Notes: generated from the letters alone by a model not told the origin. 64,000 bases of DNA from JACCTU01 sp963809175 (GCA_963809175.1 CAWEIK010000003.1:434001-498000), one strand, 5' to 3'; shown: positions 36,813 through 45,941, counted from the first letter of the stretch. Made by a program: numbers and translations.

Positions 36813-36923
36813 ATCAGGAGGGAGGTTGTCGAAGCCTCCGCCCGTCTTCGCGTGATGCTCGATCGCCATTCGGACGGACACGACTTCCTCCTCGTCGAAG
36901 ACAACTGGGTCCCGGCTCTGCAC
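36765..36923 (-). CDS. Possible small protein antisense to the integrase end
   Basis: 52 residues from a GTG, reading RDPVVFDEEEVVSVRMAIEHH then KTGGGFDNLPPDL. Codon choice is plausible. It could be a genuine small gene or the 3' fragment of a host gene cut by the integration. It accounts for most of the 36813-36930 interval. Confidence 0.3.
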   Translation of the reverse strand: MQSRDPVVFDEEEVVSVRMAIEHHAKTGGGFDNLPPDLVALRHLIADRRRSE

Positions 36924-36930
36924 AGTAGCC

Positions 36931-37353
36931 CTAGGCCTCTCCGAGCGCCCCCTCGATCTTCGCGATCGCCGCCGCCTCGGCCTCGTCTCCGCCCTCGGCG
37001 GCTGACGACACCGAGTGGACGAGGTCGAGAACGAAGGTCCGATAGCTGTCGAGTTGATCCGGGGCCTTGTCTCGGAGCAATTGCGCCGACGACCGGAGCG
37101 CCTCCAGCGTTCCGGCCTCCACCTCGTCGGGGGAGCTCGTCACGCCAAAGCCGGTACCGCGTCCCTCCGACACCTTGCGGACGATCTCGCTGTCGGAGCC
37201 GCCCTTGGCAGCGGCGAGATGCTTCGCCATCGCCCCGGCCTCCTTGAAGGTGTCGAAGAAGCTCTTGTCGCTCACGGTGACGAGCAGCCCGGCACCCGTT
37301 GCGCCCTTGCGAAGGGTCTCGATCTCGGTCTCGCTCAATGACTCTGCGTTCAT
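36931..37353 (-). CDS. Hypothetical helical protein
   Basis: 140 residues; ATG 37353 preceded by AAAGGAG. Helical, acidic, no Cys or Trp. Seen: TLRKGATGAGLLVTVSD, FFDTFKEAGAMAKHLAAAK, and an Ala/Glu-rich C-terminus. Resembles small unannotated actinobacterial proteins; a TerB-like helical fold is possible but unproved. Confidence 0.55.
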   Translation of the reverse strand: MNAESLSETEIETLRKGATGAGLLVTVSDKSFFDTFKEAGAMAKHLAAAKGGSDSEIVRKVSEGRGTGFGVTSSPDEVEAGTLEALRSSAQLLRDKAPDQLDSYRTFVLDLVHSVSSAAEGGDEAEAAAIAKIEGALGEA

Positions 37354-37372
37354 GTCCACTCCTTTGCGTTTG

Positions 37373-38210
37373 TCAGCGCACGCGAAACGCGTACGGCGCG
37401 AACGTCTCCGCCTTCCCGCCCGTCGCTGTCGCGGTCATCGTCATCACGAAGCGCTTCCCCTTGGCGGTCTTCGGCAGCTTGAAGGTGCAACCACCACGCC
37501 CGGTGCCACGGATTCGCTTGCCGACGAGCGTCGCACGGCACGTGAACGCCGAGGCGATTGCGAGCTCTCCGCGGTCTCGAACTGCATCCGAACGCTGTTG
37601 ACCCTGAACGTCGCCCCCGCTCGCGGCGCTGCAGGTGAGACGCTCGGTCTGATCGCCTCGATGTGAGGCGGGCTCAGCGCGTAGGGAAAGTAGTGAATCC
37701 GTCGGCGCGACGTCGAACTGGTTGCTTGGGCCTCCTGCATCCTCGTCCTCACGAAGAATGCAAACGAGCTCGTGGCCCCGAGCTCCGAGTGGTGGACGCT
37801 CGCGACGTAGCCGTTGACCCAGGCGACCCGGACCGTCGTCCGTGGAGGTGGGCTCGAAGCCTGGTCCCGTTCCAACGCTCGAAGTCGCTGCTCGTCGAGT
37901 CGATCCTGAGCCGATAGTCGATACCGCCGCCACGTTCAGGAGAGCCGGTGAGGGCGCTTCGGTCGCTGTCGACGTAGATCAGCACCTCGTCTCTCGCCAC
38001 GAAGTCGGTCCGATTCGCCACCTCGACGACGAACAGGATCGTTCCGGAGAGATCGTTCGCGACGGTCACGCCCGTGATGTCCGGCGCGCCGTTGCCGTCG
38101 CCCGTCGGGTCGGTCACCTCGACGGGGTTGTGATCCGCGACCCGCGCGGAAGCGGGCGACACGGCGAGCACGGCGAGGAGCACCGCGAGCGGGAGAAGCC
38201 GTCCAAGCAC
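37373..38210 (-). CDS. Secreted beta-rich protein, paralogue of the next gene (frame-shifted)
   Basis: Signal peptide MLGRLLPLAVLLAVLAV; then DPTGDGNGAPDITGVTVAN, LIYVDSDRSALTG and FERWNGT, a pattern repeated in the neighbouring gene. The frame changes twice (about 37870 and 37580); later frames read RTTVRVAWVNGYVASVHHS and a terminal domain CTFKLPKTAKGKRF ... PYAFRVR. Probably an extracytoplasmic two-domain protein of about 278 residues. Function unknown. GTG start only three bases after the upstream paralogue's stop. Confidence 0.5.
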
Positions 38211-38213
38211 CGA

Positions 38214-39037
38214 CTACTTGACCTTGATCGAGGCCGTGCGGGTCACCCGCACACCGTCGAGGGTCAGGGTCACCGTCACCTTCAGGACTTTCCCCTTCGC
38301 CGTCTTCGGCACGACGCCGGAACAGGTCGCCAGGTCGGCGGGGAAGGTCGCCGTGACCTTGACCTTCTTGGTCGCCGAACTTCGCCGCGCACACGACGTC
38401 GCCCGCGCTCGACAGCTCGGCCAAGGTCGCTGCGGCGCGCCTGAAGCGTCGCGGTGAAACGCTTGCCCGCGACGATCGTCTTCGCCGCCTTGAAGCTCGC
38501 GATCCGAAGCGTCAGCGCCGCGTTCGCAGCGGCGTACTCCGCAACGCGTTGTCCGGCGACGCGTCGCCGCTCTCGAGCGGGGAACGTGAGCGACGACGAA
38601 AGCGAAGCGTGCCCGTCGTCAGCGCGAGCTCACTGCGTGCCACGGCGAGCCGGAAGCCGTCGTGGTGGTACCCGTACGCCGACTGCGATTCGACCGTGAC
38701 GAATTGCGTCCCGTTCCAGCGCACCACCCCAGCTTCGTCGGGGATCACGAGGGCGAGCACGAACTCGAATCCGCTGTCCGACCCCGTGTCCAGGTTCAGA
38801 TCGGAGTCGATGAGGATGAAGATGCTCTGACCCTCTGCGAGCGTCGTCTGGTTCGCGAGATCGACGATGAACGTCACCGCAGTCGCGTTGCTGCCGACCG
38901 CGTATCGCGCGTGATGTCCGGCGTGCCGTCGCCGGCCGATCGTCAGGAAGCTCGCCCACCTCGAGCACGCGACCGCCCGCAGGCGCCGCCAAGAGCAGCG
39001 CGAGCGCGCCGATGACCATGAGACCCCTGAAGCGCAT
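38214..39037 (-). CDS. Secreted beta-rich protein, paralogue of the previous gene (frame-shifted)
   Basis: Signal peptide MRFRGLMVIGALALLLAAP. Core in a second frame: TFIVDLANQTTLAEGQSIF, LIDSDLNLDTGS, VVRWNGTQFVTV, FRLAVARSELAL. C-terminal domain in further frames: FKAAKTIVAGKRFTATL, DVVCAAKFG, KTAKGKVLKVTVTLTLDG. At least four shifts in 820 bases, the densest in the window, so real decay cannot be excluded. About 273 residues if repaired. Confidence 0.45.
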
Positions 39038-39117
39038 GACGACCTTTCGTCGAGAGCTTTCGACCCGGTTCTTACGTTCCTCGCGCTCTCCTGTCAACTG
39101 CTGCTTGGATACTCCGC

Positions 39118-39600
39118 GTGACCAAGCCGCTCTGGGCTCCCTGGCGTCTCGAGTACATCCAGTCCGCGGACGAGCAGCCGGGCTGCGTCTTCTGCCTCGC
39201 GCAGGCGGGAGACGACGAGGAACAGCTCGTCGTCCGCCGCGGCGAAGCGGCGTTCGCGCTGCTGAACCGCTTCCCCTACGCGTCCGGACACTTGCTGGTG
39301 GCGCCGTACCGCCACGTCGGGACGTACGGCGAGCTGACCGACGCCGAGGCGCTCGAGGTCCACCACCTCGCCCAGCAGGGGCTCGCCGCACTGGCCGAGA
39401 TCTACGCGCCGGACGGCCACAACCTCGGTTGGAACCTCGGCCGGGTCGCCGGCGCGGGCATCGTCGACCACGTCCACCTGCACGTCGTCCCGCGCTGGGA
39501 GGGCGACACGAACTTCATGCCGGTGCTCGCCGACGTGAAGGTGATGCCCGAGCACCTGTCGGAGACGCGTCGCCGCCTCGCCGCCGCCTGGTCGAGCTGA
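39118..39600 (+). CDS. HIT-family protein (AP4A phosphorylase/hydrolase-like)
   Basis: 160 residues. N-terminal WAPWRLEYI and zinc-site Cys pair (GCVFC), then NRFPYASGHLLVAPYRHV and the histidine triad VDHVHLHVVPRW. This is the branch of HIT proteins related to AP4A phosphorylase. Nucleotidyl hydrolase or transferase; exact substrate not shown. Confidence 0.9.
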   Translation: MTKPLWAPWRLEYIQSADEQPGCVFCLAQAGDDEEQLVVRRGEAAFALLNRFPYASGHLLVAPYRHVGTYGELTDAEALEVHHLAQQGLAALAEIYAPDGHNLGWNLGRVAGAGIVDHVHLHVVPRWEGDTNFMPVLADVKVMPEHLSETRRRLAAAWSS

Positions 39601-39644
39601 CCCGCCGCTTGTAACCGAGGCCGATTCGCGCGAGTCTTCACCCC

Positions 39645-40247
39645 ATGGGGATCGTCTCCCGAGGCTTCAGCGGACGCCGGCGCGACGGGCCTCCCGATCG
39701 CGTGCCGCCCGGCCAGTACGTCACGCCTGATTTCCCGGTCCTCTCGGCCGGCCCCACTCCGCGCACGTGGCTCGAGGCGTGGGACTTCACGATCACCGGC
39801 GAGGTGGACGAGCCGATCGGCTGGTCGTGGAAAGAGCTGCGCGAGCTCCCGAGCGAGCAGGTCACCGTCGACATCCACTGCGTGACGAAGTGGTCGAAGC
39901 TCGACACGCACTGGGAAGGCGTCTCGCTCGACACGCTGCTCGCCGACGTCGAGACATCGGCGGAGTACGCGGTCGCATTCTGCGACGGCGGCTACACGAC
40001 CAACCTGCCGCTCGAGGACCTCACGGGCGGCAAGGCGTGGGTCGCGTTCAACTACGACGACGAGCCGCTCGACCCGGAGCACGGAGGCCCGGCGCGGCTG
40101 CTCGTGCCGCACCTCTACTTCTGGAAGAGCGCGAAATGGGTGCGCGGCTTGCGTCTGACGCTGACCGACGAGCCGGGCTTCTGGGAGACGAACGGGTACC
40201 ACATCTACGGCGATCCTTGGAAGGAACAACGGTACTGGGGCGACTGA
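39645..40247 (+). CDS. Sulfite-oxidase-type molybdopterin protein (YedY-like)
   Basis: 200 residues, single Moco domain without a dimerisation domain. Molybdenum-coordinating Cys at residue 79 (DIHCVTKWS), then WEGVSLDTLL, GYTTNLPLEDL and RLLVPHLYFWKSAKW. No twin-arginine signal, so likely cytoplasmic. Its gene runs directly into a flavin reductase gene, suggesting that they exchange electrons. Confidence 0.88.
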   Translation: MGIVSRGFSGRRRDGPPDRVPPGQYVTPDFPVLSAGPTPRTWLEAWDFTITGEVDEPIGWSWKELRELPSEQVTVDIHCVTKWSKLDTHWEGVSLDTLLADVETSAEYAVAFCDGGYTTNLPLEDLTGGKAWVAFNYDDEPLDPEHGGPARLLVPHLYFWKSAKWVRGLRLTLTDEPGFWETNGYHIYGDPWKEQRYWGD

Positions 40248-40951
40248 TCTGGCTCGTCGCGACGGTCGCCGAGATCCGTCCCGAGACGCCGCGGGTGAAG
40301 ACGCTCGTACTCGACACGCCCGGCTGGCCGGGACACCGCGCGGGACAGCACCTGGACGTGCGCCTGACCGCGGAGGACGGCTACCAGGCCGAGCGGAGCT
40401 ACTCGATCGCGGCGTCGACGCCCGGGCGAGTCGAGTTGACCGTCGAGCGCCTCGACGACGGCGAGGTGTCGCCGTACCTCACGGCCGAGGCGGTGCCGGG
40501 CGATCGGATCGAGCTCCGCGGGCCGGTCGGCGGCTACTTCGTCTGGAACCCCGACCCTGGTGGCCCCGCGCTGCTCGTCGGGGGAGGATCGGGGCTCGTC
40601 CCGCTGATGTCGATGATCCGCCAGCGCGCCGCCGACGGTGACGACGTGCCGACGCGTCTTCTCTACTCGGCCCGCACGTGGGACGACGTGATCTACCGCG
40701 ACGAGCTCGAGCGACCGGCACCCGGGCTCGACGTGGTCTACACGCTGACCCGCGAGCAGCCCGACGGCTGGACGGGCTACGCGCGGCGGGTCGACCGTGA
40801 GCTGCTCGCCGAGGTCGCACCGGAGGAGGCGGCGCTGACGTTCGTGTGCGGACCGACGCCGTTCGTCGAGACGGTGGCCCAGACGCTCGTCGACCTCGGG
40901 CGCGACCCGCTGCGGATCAAGACCGAGCGCTTCGGCCCGACAGGAGGTTGA
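40244..40951 (+). CDS. Ferredoxin-NADP reductase-like oxidoreductase
   Basis: About 235 residues. FAD-binding motif AERSYSIAASTP, then GGYFVWNP, NAD(P)-binding VGGGSGLVPLMSM, and C-terminal TFVCGPTPFVETV. No ATG, GTG or TTG lies in frame near the beginning; a CTG at 40244 overlapping the YedY-like stop is the best candidate and gives the usual start of the family (W-x-V-A-x-V-x-E-I). No iron-sulfur domain is attached. Probable electron donor to the upstream molybdoenzyme. Confidence 0.83.
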   Translation: MIWLVATVAEIRPETPRVKTLVLDTPGWPGHRAGQHLDVRLTAEDGYQAERSYSIAASTPGRVELTVERLDDGEVSPYLTAEAVPGDRIELRGPVGGYFVWNPDPGGPALLVGGGSGLVPLMSMIRQRAADGDDVPTRLLYSARTWDDVIYRDELERPAPGLDVVYTLTREQPDGWTGYARRVDRELLAEVAPEEAALTFVCGPTPFVETVAQTLVDLGRDPLRIKTERFGPTGG

Positions 40952-40952
40952 G

Positions 40953-41210
40953 ATGGATGCACTGAGACTGGACGGAAACGCCGCGGCCGGGATCCTGCGC
41001 GAGGTGTTTGCGTCGGAGATGACGACGGCCGTGGGAACGTGCGGCAACTGCGGATCGGTGGGCGCCGTCGGAACGGTGCACGTCTACATGTCGGCAGGCG
41101 TCGTGCTGCGTTGCCCGAGCTGCGAGTCCGTGCTGATGCGGATCGTGGCGGCCGAGACTCGGCTCTGGGTGGATCTCACCGGGCTGAGCTCGCTCGAGCT
41201 GCAACGGTGA
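40953..41210 (+). CDS. DUF6510 family zinc-ribbon-like protein
   Basis: 85 residues, one base after the reductase gene. Two CxxC pairs (GTCGNCGS and RCPSCES) form a probable zinc ribbon; N-terminal MDALRLDGNAAAGIL is typical of DUF6510. The family is regularly found with this molybdoenzyme and reductase pair; its role is unknown. Confidence 0.85.
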   Translation: MDALRLDGNAAAGILREVFASEMTTAVGTCGNCGSVGAVGTVHVYMSAGVVLRCPSCESVLMRIVAAETRLWVDLTGLSSLELQR

Positions 41211-41217
41211 TCGAGAC

Positions 41218-41245
41218 GGGAGGCCCTGCTCGCGCAGAGCCTCCC
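41218..41245. terminator. Bidirectional terminator hairpin
   Basis: GGGAGGC, inner CTGC-TCGC-GCAG, GCCTCCC. A long GC-rich stem lying exactly between two convergent genes (DUF6510 and SRPBCC). No T run on either side. Confidence 0.6.
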
Positions 41246-41258
41246 GCGTCGGCTCTCG

Positions 41259-41772
41259 TCAGAAGTTCGACTTGTCGAACGCCGAGCCGGTCTCGAGCAA
41301 CGACTTCAGGTCGCTGAGGATCCAGCTCCAGCCGCCCCCGGCGCCCGTGTCTTCGAGCCCGCCGGCGACCATGTTCGCCAGCTTCGGCGCGCCTTCGAGC
41401 TCGTGGATCACGGTGAGCCTCGTGGCCCCGCTCTTTCCCTCCTCGATCTCCCACGTCACGCGCGTGAACCCTTCTGCTTCCAGCTCCGGGTCCATCAGCA
41501 TGCGCCACGTCTGGACGAGCTTGCGCGGCGGGTCGACCTCGAGCAGCTCACCGTCGATGATCGGTCCGCTCACGCCGGCCGCCTGCATACCGACTCCGGC
41601 GAGGATTCGGTAGGGGGCGCCCGGCCGTCAGATCACCCTCGACCGTGCCGCCGTAGCCGTACTTGTCCGTCCACTCGGGCTTGGTGATCGCATCCCAGAT
41701 CGCCTGGGGAGTCGCGTTGATGTACACCCGGTAGACCTGAGTCGTCACCTTCGTCTTCGTCATCGTCGTCAT
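41259..41772 (-). CDS. SRPBCC (AHSA1-like) protein (frame-shifted)
   Basis: START/Bet v1-like fold: VYRVYINATPQAIWDAIT at the N-terminus, LVQTWRMLMDPELEAEG and VTWEIEEG in the middle, GGWSWILSDLKSLLE at the end. A GGG run near 41615 has one extra G; removing it joins DLTAG to GVGMQAAGVS. About 170 residues. The start overlaps the ArsR-type regulator (ATGA). Such pairs are common; ligand unknown. Confidence 0.82.
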
Positions 41773-42089
41773 GCACTCTCCTCCAACTCGCTCTTGAGGT
41801 TCGCGAGCGCCGACACCCGGCGCTCCGTGTACTTGTCGATCCAGCGGTCGTGGATCAGCCGGATCGGCACCGGGTTCAGGAAGTGCAGCTTCGCCCGGCC
41901 CTGCCGGCGCGTGACGACGAGGCCCGCGTCTTCGAGGACTCGCAGATGCTTCATGACACCGAAGCGCGTCATCTCGAGCCCGGACTCGAGCTCGGTCAGC
42001 GTGCGGCCGTCACGCTTGAAGAGCCGGTCGAGCAGGAAACGCCGCGTCGGGTCGGCGAGCGCCTTGAACACACGGTCGTCGTCGGTCAC
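41769..42089 (-). CDS. ArsR-family transcriptional regulator
   Basis: 106 residues, winged HTH: VFKALADPTRRFLLDRLF then TLTELESGLEMTRFGVMKHLRVLEDAGLV. No Cys metal site, so it belongs to the SRPBCC-associated, non-metal branch. GTG start. The promoter has the -10 element six bases before the start codon and a palindromic operator between -35 and -10 (separate entry), suggesting autoregulation from a leaderless transcript. Confidence 0.88.
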   Translation of the reverse strand: MTDDDRVFKALADPTRRFLLDRLFKRDGRTLTELESGLEMTRFGVMKHLRVLEDAGLVVTRRQGRAKLHFLNPVPIRLIHDRWIDKYTERRVSALANLKSELEESA

Positions 42090-42095
42090 AGCTCC

Positions 42096-42125
42096 ACTAT
42101 AGGTGACCGATTAGTCACATGTCAA
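42096..42125 (-). promoter_or_regulatory. Promoter and operator of the ArsR-SRPBCC operon
   Basis: Minus strand: TTGACA (42125-42120), 18-base spacer, TATAGT (42101-42096). Inside the spacer is GTGAC-N6-GTCAC (42118-42103), a likely ArsR-type operator. The GTG start codon follows the -10 by six bases, so transcription would begin at the start codon. Confidence 0.75.
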
Positions 42126-42168
42126 ATCCTGTTGGCCGAGCAGGTTCTGCGGCCCGTAGCGTGGGACG

Positions 42169-43062
42169 ATGACGAGACGCGGGCTGCTCCTGTTCGCCGC
42201 GATGTCCGTGATCTGGGGCATCCCGTACCTGCTGATCCTGGTCGCGGTCCGGGATCTCAGCCCGGCGGTGCTCGTGCTCGGGCGAACCGCGATCGCGGCG
42301 CTGCTGCTGTTGCCGATCGCGGCGGCACGCGGGGAGCTTCGGCCGTTGAAGGGCCACTGGGTGGCGCTGCTCGTGTTCGCCGCGATCGAGATCGCGATCC
42401 CGTGGGTCCTGCTCGGGACGGCGGAGCAGCACATCTCGAGCTCACTGACGGCGCTGCTCATCGCGGCCGTGCCGCTCGTCGGCGCCGTGATCGCGCGAAC
42501 GACCGGCGACCGGGAGCGGCTCGGCCGATCGAGCTTGATCGGGCTCCTGATCGGTCTCGTCGGCGTCGGTGCGATCGTCGGGCTGAACCTCGAAGGTGCC
42601 GGAGTCCTCCCGATCTCCGAGGTCGCGCTCGTGGCGGTCTGCTACGCGGTCGGGCCGGTGATCCTCCAGCGGTACCTCGCCGATCTGCCGGCGCTCGGGG
42701 TGATCTCGGCGTCGCTCGCGGTGACTGCCGTGGCCTTCGTGCCGTTCGCACTGGTCAGCCTTCCGAGCGAGACGCCGCCGTGGAGCGCCATCTGGTCGGT
42801 GCTCGCGCTCGCCGTCGTCTGCACCGCGATTGCGTTCGTGCTCTTCTTCGCGCTGATCGCCGAGGTCGGGCCCGTGCGCGCGACCGTGATCACGTACATC
42901 AACCCGGCGGTTGCGGCGCTGCTCGGCGTCGCGATCCTCGACGAGCACTTCACCGTCGGCATGGCCGCGGGGTTCGCGCTCGTGCTCGCCGGCTCGGTGC
43001 TCGCGACGCGCCGCGTCGGCGCCGCCGGAGGCGCCGGCCGCGGTGCTCGACCCGGCCTGTGA
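42169..43062 (+). CDS. EamA/DMT-family transporter
   Basis: 297 residues with ten hydrophobic segments in two EamA repeats; typical sites are MSVIWGIPYLLILVAV at the start and VITYINPAVAALLGVAIL with DEHF in the second repeat. Divergent from the ArsR gene. Substrate unknown (amino acids and metabolites in the family). Confidence 0.88.
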   Translation: MTRRGLLLFAAMSVIWGIPYLLILVAVRDLSPAVLVLGRTAIAALLLLPIAAARGELRPLKGHWVALLVFAAIEIAIPWVLLGTAEQHISSSLTALLIAAVPLVGAVIARTTGDRERLGRSSLIGLLIGLVGVGAIVGLNLEGAGVLPISEVALVAVCYAVGPVILQRYLADLPALGVISASLAVTAVAFVPFALVSLPSETPPWSAIWSVLALAVVCTAIAFVLFFALIAEVGPVRATVITYINPAVAALLGVAILDEHFTVGMAAGFALVLAGSVLATRRVGAAGGAGRGARPGL

Positions 43063-43080
43063 GACGGTCTGACGCGACGT

Positions 43081-43956
43081 ATGGCGATCCACGAGGTACG
43101 AGCCTCGGGTCTTGACTCTCTGGCCCTTTCGACGGAGCTCTTGCAGCGTGCTCGCCTGGCGGATGCGGAGGCGGGGCAATGGGAAGCAGCCGATTTGCAG
43201 TGGTGGTGGCGCACGCCTCGAGAGTCGGACACGATCGACGACCTCTTCTGGATCGATGACGAGGGACCCGTTGCAGGCGTCGTCTTGACGGCTTGGGGCG
43301 AAGCATGGGGCTGCGATCCCATCGTCGTTCCGGGTGTCTCGACGGTTTCGCTTCCCACCGTCTGGGCGAGCGCCGTCGAAGCCGTCGACGCCTTGGGGCT
43401 CGAAACGGTCGACGTGCTCGCGCGTGACGACGACGTCGAGCTGCTTGGTCTGCTCGGCGACGCCGGCTTCGTGCCCGACGACGACCGAACCGACGGAGTC
43501 ACGTGGATGGATGCCGATGATCGACCTGCTGTGACTGCACTGCCGGAAGGCTTCGTGCTCGTGGATCGCGCCCGGGAGCAGACCGGGCCACACCCCATGC
43601 GGGAACGAAACGGCGAAGCGGTCGAGGCCCGCCTCCGGCAGTGCTCGCTCTACGACGCGGCGCTCGATCTCGCCGTCGAGGCTGCCTGACGGCCAGACCG
43701 CCGGCTACGCGCTCTTCTGGTTCGACCCCGTGACCAAGGTTGGGCTGGTGGAACCGATGCGAGTCGAGGACGCGTACCAGCGGCGCGGCATCGCCCGTGC
43801 CATGCTCACCGCGGGTCTCGATCGGCTGGCGAAGCGAGGGGCACGCCGCCTGAAGGTCGGCTACGCCACCGATGTGGCACGTGGGCTCTACGTCGGCGCC
43901 GGCTTTCGGGTGACCTCGACGAGCCGGTCGTACACCCGAGGAAACAGCGGGCCTAG
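43081..43956 (+). CDS. GNAT-family N-acetyltransferase (frame-shifted)
   Basis: First frame: LQWWWRTPRESDTIDDLFW, GEAWGCDPIVVPG, LGLLGDAGFVPDD. After LAVEAA an extra base near 43690 moves the frame, which continues DGQTAGYALFWF, then acetyl-CoA motif A QRRGIARAMLTAG and RGLYVGAGF. A further shift near 43935 probably ends the protein at the TAG at about 43956. Two-domain GNAT of about 290 residues. Substrate unknown. Confidence 0.7.
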
Positions 43957-44028
43957 GTCCTCCTCGGCCCAGAAGGGGCCGTCCGGCCTATCGACACTCG
44001 CGCCGATCCCGGCTACTTCTGTTCCCCG

Positions 44029-44798
44029 GTGGCAAAGAAGAGCCTCGTCCTCTTACTCCTAGGCCTCGTCGGCTATGTCGCGGCGGCCGGCGTGCCCGAG
44101 CCGGGATCGACAGCGCCGTCGGCTGCCTCCGCTCCGGCCTGGTTCACGCTGCGCGGCAACGTCACGCGAGTCGTCGACGGAGACACGATCCACGTTCGGA
44201 TCGGGCTGAAGACCGAAAAGGTGCGCCTGATCGGGATCGACTCCCCGGAGTTCGGCGACTGTTTCTTCCAGGAGGCAAGGAGCGCGCTGCGCGCCATGGC
44301 GCAGGCGAAGGTGGTCCGGCTCGTTGGCGACCGTTCACAGACCCGGCGCGACCGTTATCAGCGGCTGCTCGCCTACGTCATCCTCCCGAACGGCGTCGAC
44401 ACCGGCCGCAACCTCCTCACGCGGGGCTTCGCCGAGCTCTTCGTGACGTCGCCTCGCTTCGCGCGCTATCAGGCATACAAGGCGGCGGCAGCCGATGCAT
44501 CCGCACGGGCGGTCGGGCTCCACGCGAGCTGCGCCGGCTCGACCCCACCCACCACGACCGCCGAACCGGTCAACCCGCCGATCCCGATTCCCTCGACGCC
44601 GACCGCCACGGCGCCGCTTCCCCTCGCACCTTCGGCGAACTGCGCGGCGTCGTACCCGGACGTCTGCATTCCGCCGCCGCCACCCGATCTCGACTGCGGC
44701 CAGGTCGCCATCGTCGATTCCGGGTGATCCACACCGTCGCGAGTCCGGATCCGCACCGGTTCGACGGCGACCGGGACGGCATCGGCTGCGAGAGTTGA
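44029..44798 (+). CDS. Secreted thermonuclease-like protein with excalibur domain (frame-shifted end)
   Basis: Signal/anchor segment SLVLLLLGLVGYVAAAG. SNase domain: VTRVVDGDTIHVRIG, RLIGIDSPEF, TRRDRYQRLLAYVIL, GFAELFVTS. A Thr/Pro linker precedes a calcium-binding excalibur domain, DLDCGQV, which continues in another frame as HRFDGDRDGIGCES (shift near 44715, one base apparently missing). About 255 residues. Extracellular nuclease activity is expected from the family. The interval 44799-44931 is featureless. Confidence 0.85.
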
Positions 44799-44931
44799 AG
44801 CTCCCCGCGTCTGGGAGACGGGTTCGTCCGTAGGAGGGAACGGCCAACCTTCAGGCGAGAAGACGCTCGCACAATCAAGCCGTGTCGACGCGGCAGGGAG
44901 TGAGCACTCGTCAATGTGCTGACACGTGCTG

Positions 44932-45801
44932 TTACTGGTTCCTTGCGGCCCTGACGACGTCGAGGATCACGTCGATGACGAGCTCTGGGTTTGCTTCTTC
45001 CACAGCGTGGCCTGTGTGGACGACCGTTTGCTTGGCTTGAGGGCTGAGAATCAGCCAGCCCCGTTGATCTTGGACGTTTGTTCGCATCCCCCGGCGCTCG
45101 GACGGGAACGCTGCCTCATCGATCTCGGCGTTGCTATAGGCGGTGCTGACGATCGTTACCGGGATGTCCCCTACTTGACTTCGGGCTGCCCATGCGTCCT
45201 TTTCTACTTGGAGATAGTCGCGCTGCTCGATGTTTGAGGGATGGTTCCACTTCGTTTCTTCCACGATCGGTTGCGGTGGGTCGCGGAAGGGGGCGGGCAC
45301 CTCGATGAATGCCATCCCCGCAATCTGCGAGGGGTGGGCGAAGGCGTAGCCTGCGACGATGTATCCACCGCCCGAGGTCCCGACCAGGACGTATGGCTCC
45401 CGGACGCCGGCTTTCACCAGCAAACGTTCGAGATCCTCCACGAGATCGCTGAAACCTCGCGGCCCCGGCGCGGGGTCGCTGCGGCCCAGGTTGGCGCGGT
45501 CATAGACGCACGTTCGTGTCACCGCCGCAAGGCGGCGCTCCGCGAACGCGTAGGAATCGCTGGTGTCCTCGTCTCCCCCCTCCATCACAACGGTGGGCGA
45601 GCCGCGGCCAGAGCACCTGAAGTAGAGCCCACGCCCACCGTCAATCTTCACGACCCGATCGATCGCGGCGCCTGATAACCCAGCAGTGGCCTTCTCGCTG
45701 CCGACTTCCTCTGTGTCGCCGCACGCGCTCAGAAAAACAGTCAACGAAACGCTCGCTAGGACGATGCCGAATGGAATCGTGAACCAAGACTTCTTGCCCA
45801 A
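44932..45801 (-). CDS. Alpha/beta hydrolase lipoprotein
   Basis: 289 residues from TTG 45801, chosen because it starts a lipoprotein signal (IPFGIVLASVSLTVFLSAC, lipobox LSAC). Catalytic nucleophile elbow VGTSGGGYIVAG, candidate Asp/Glu region IVSTAYSNAEIDE, and a late HTGHAVEEANPEL with the His. An ATG at 45924 is in frame but lies inside a dispersed repeat and gives an unnatural N-terminus. Esterase/lipase class; substrate unknown. Confidence 0.75.
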   Translation of the reverse strand: MGKKSWFTIPFGIVLASVSLTVFLSACGDTEEVGSEKATAGLSGAAIDRVVKIDGGRGLYFRCSGRGSPTVVMEGGDEDTSDSYAFAERRLAAVTRTCVYDRANLGRSDPAPGPRGFSDLVEDLERLLVKAGVREPYVLVGTSGGGYIVAGYAFAHPSQIAGMAFIEVPAPFRDPPQPIVEETKWNHPSNIEQRDYLQVEKDAWAARSQVGDIPVTIVSTAYSNAEIDEAAFPSERRGMRTNVQDQRGWLILSPQAKQTVVHTGHAVEEANPELVIDVILDVVRAARNQ

Positions 45802-45884
45802 AACGAGCGTCAAGAACGCCGCAGACGTCAACCGCACCCGCCAAATCTCAGGGCTGCACGGCGAAAAAGCAAGTCGCGCCGCCT

Positions 45885-45904
45885 GCACATTCCTGAAACG
45901 CTGG
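45885..45904 (+). repeat. Degenerate copy of dispersed repeat 1
   Basis: GCACATTCCTGAAACGCTGG resembles the core of repeat 1 (ACATTCCCGAA then CTGG) and lies 15 bases from copy 1, forming a tandem pair. Confidence 0.4.
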
Positions 45905-45919
45905 CGAGGCCGCTCGGGG

Positions 45920-45941
45920 GACATTCCCGAACGCTGGCCCA
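45920..45941 (+). repeat. Dispersed intergenic repeat 1, copy 1
   Basis: 22 bases starting GACATTCCCGAACG and ending GGCCCA; one mismatch to copies 2 and 3. Upstream of the alpha/beta hydrolase gene. Confidence 0.7.
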
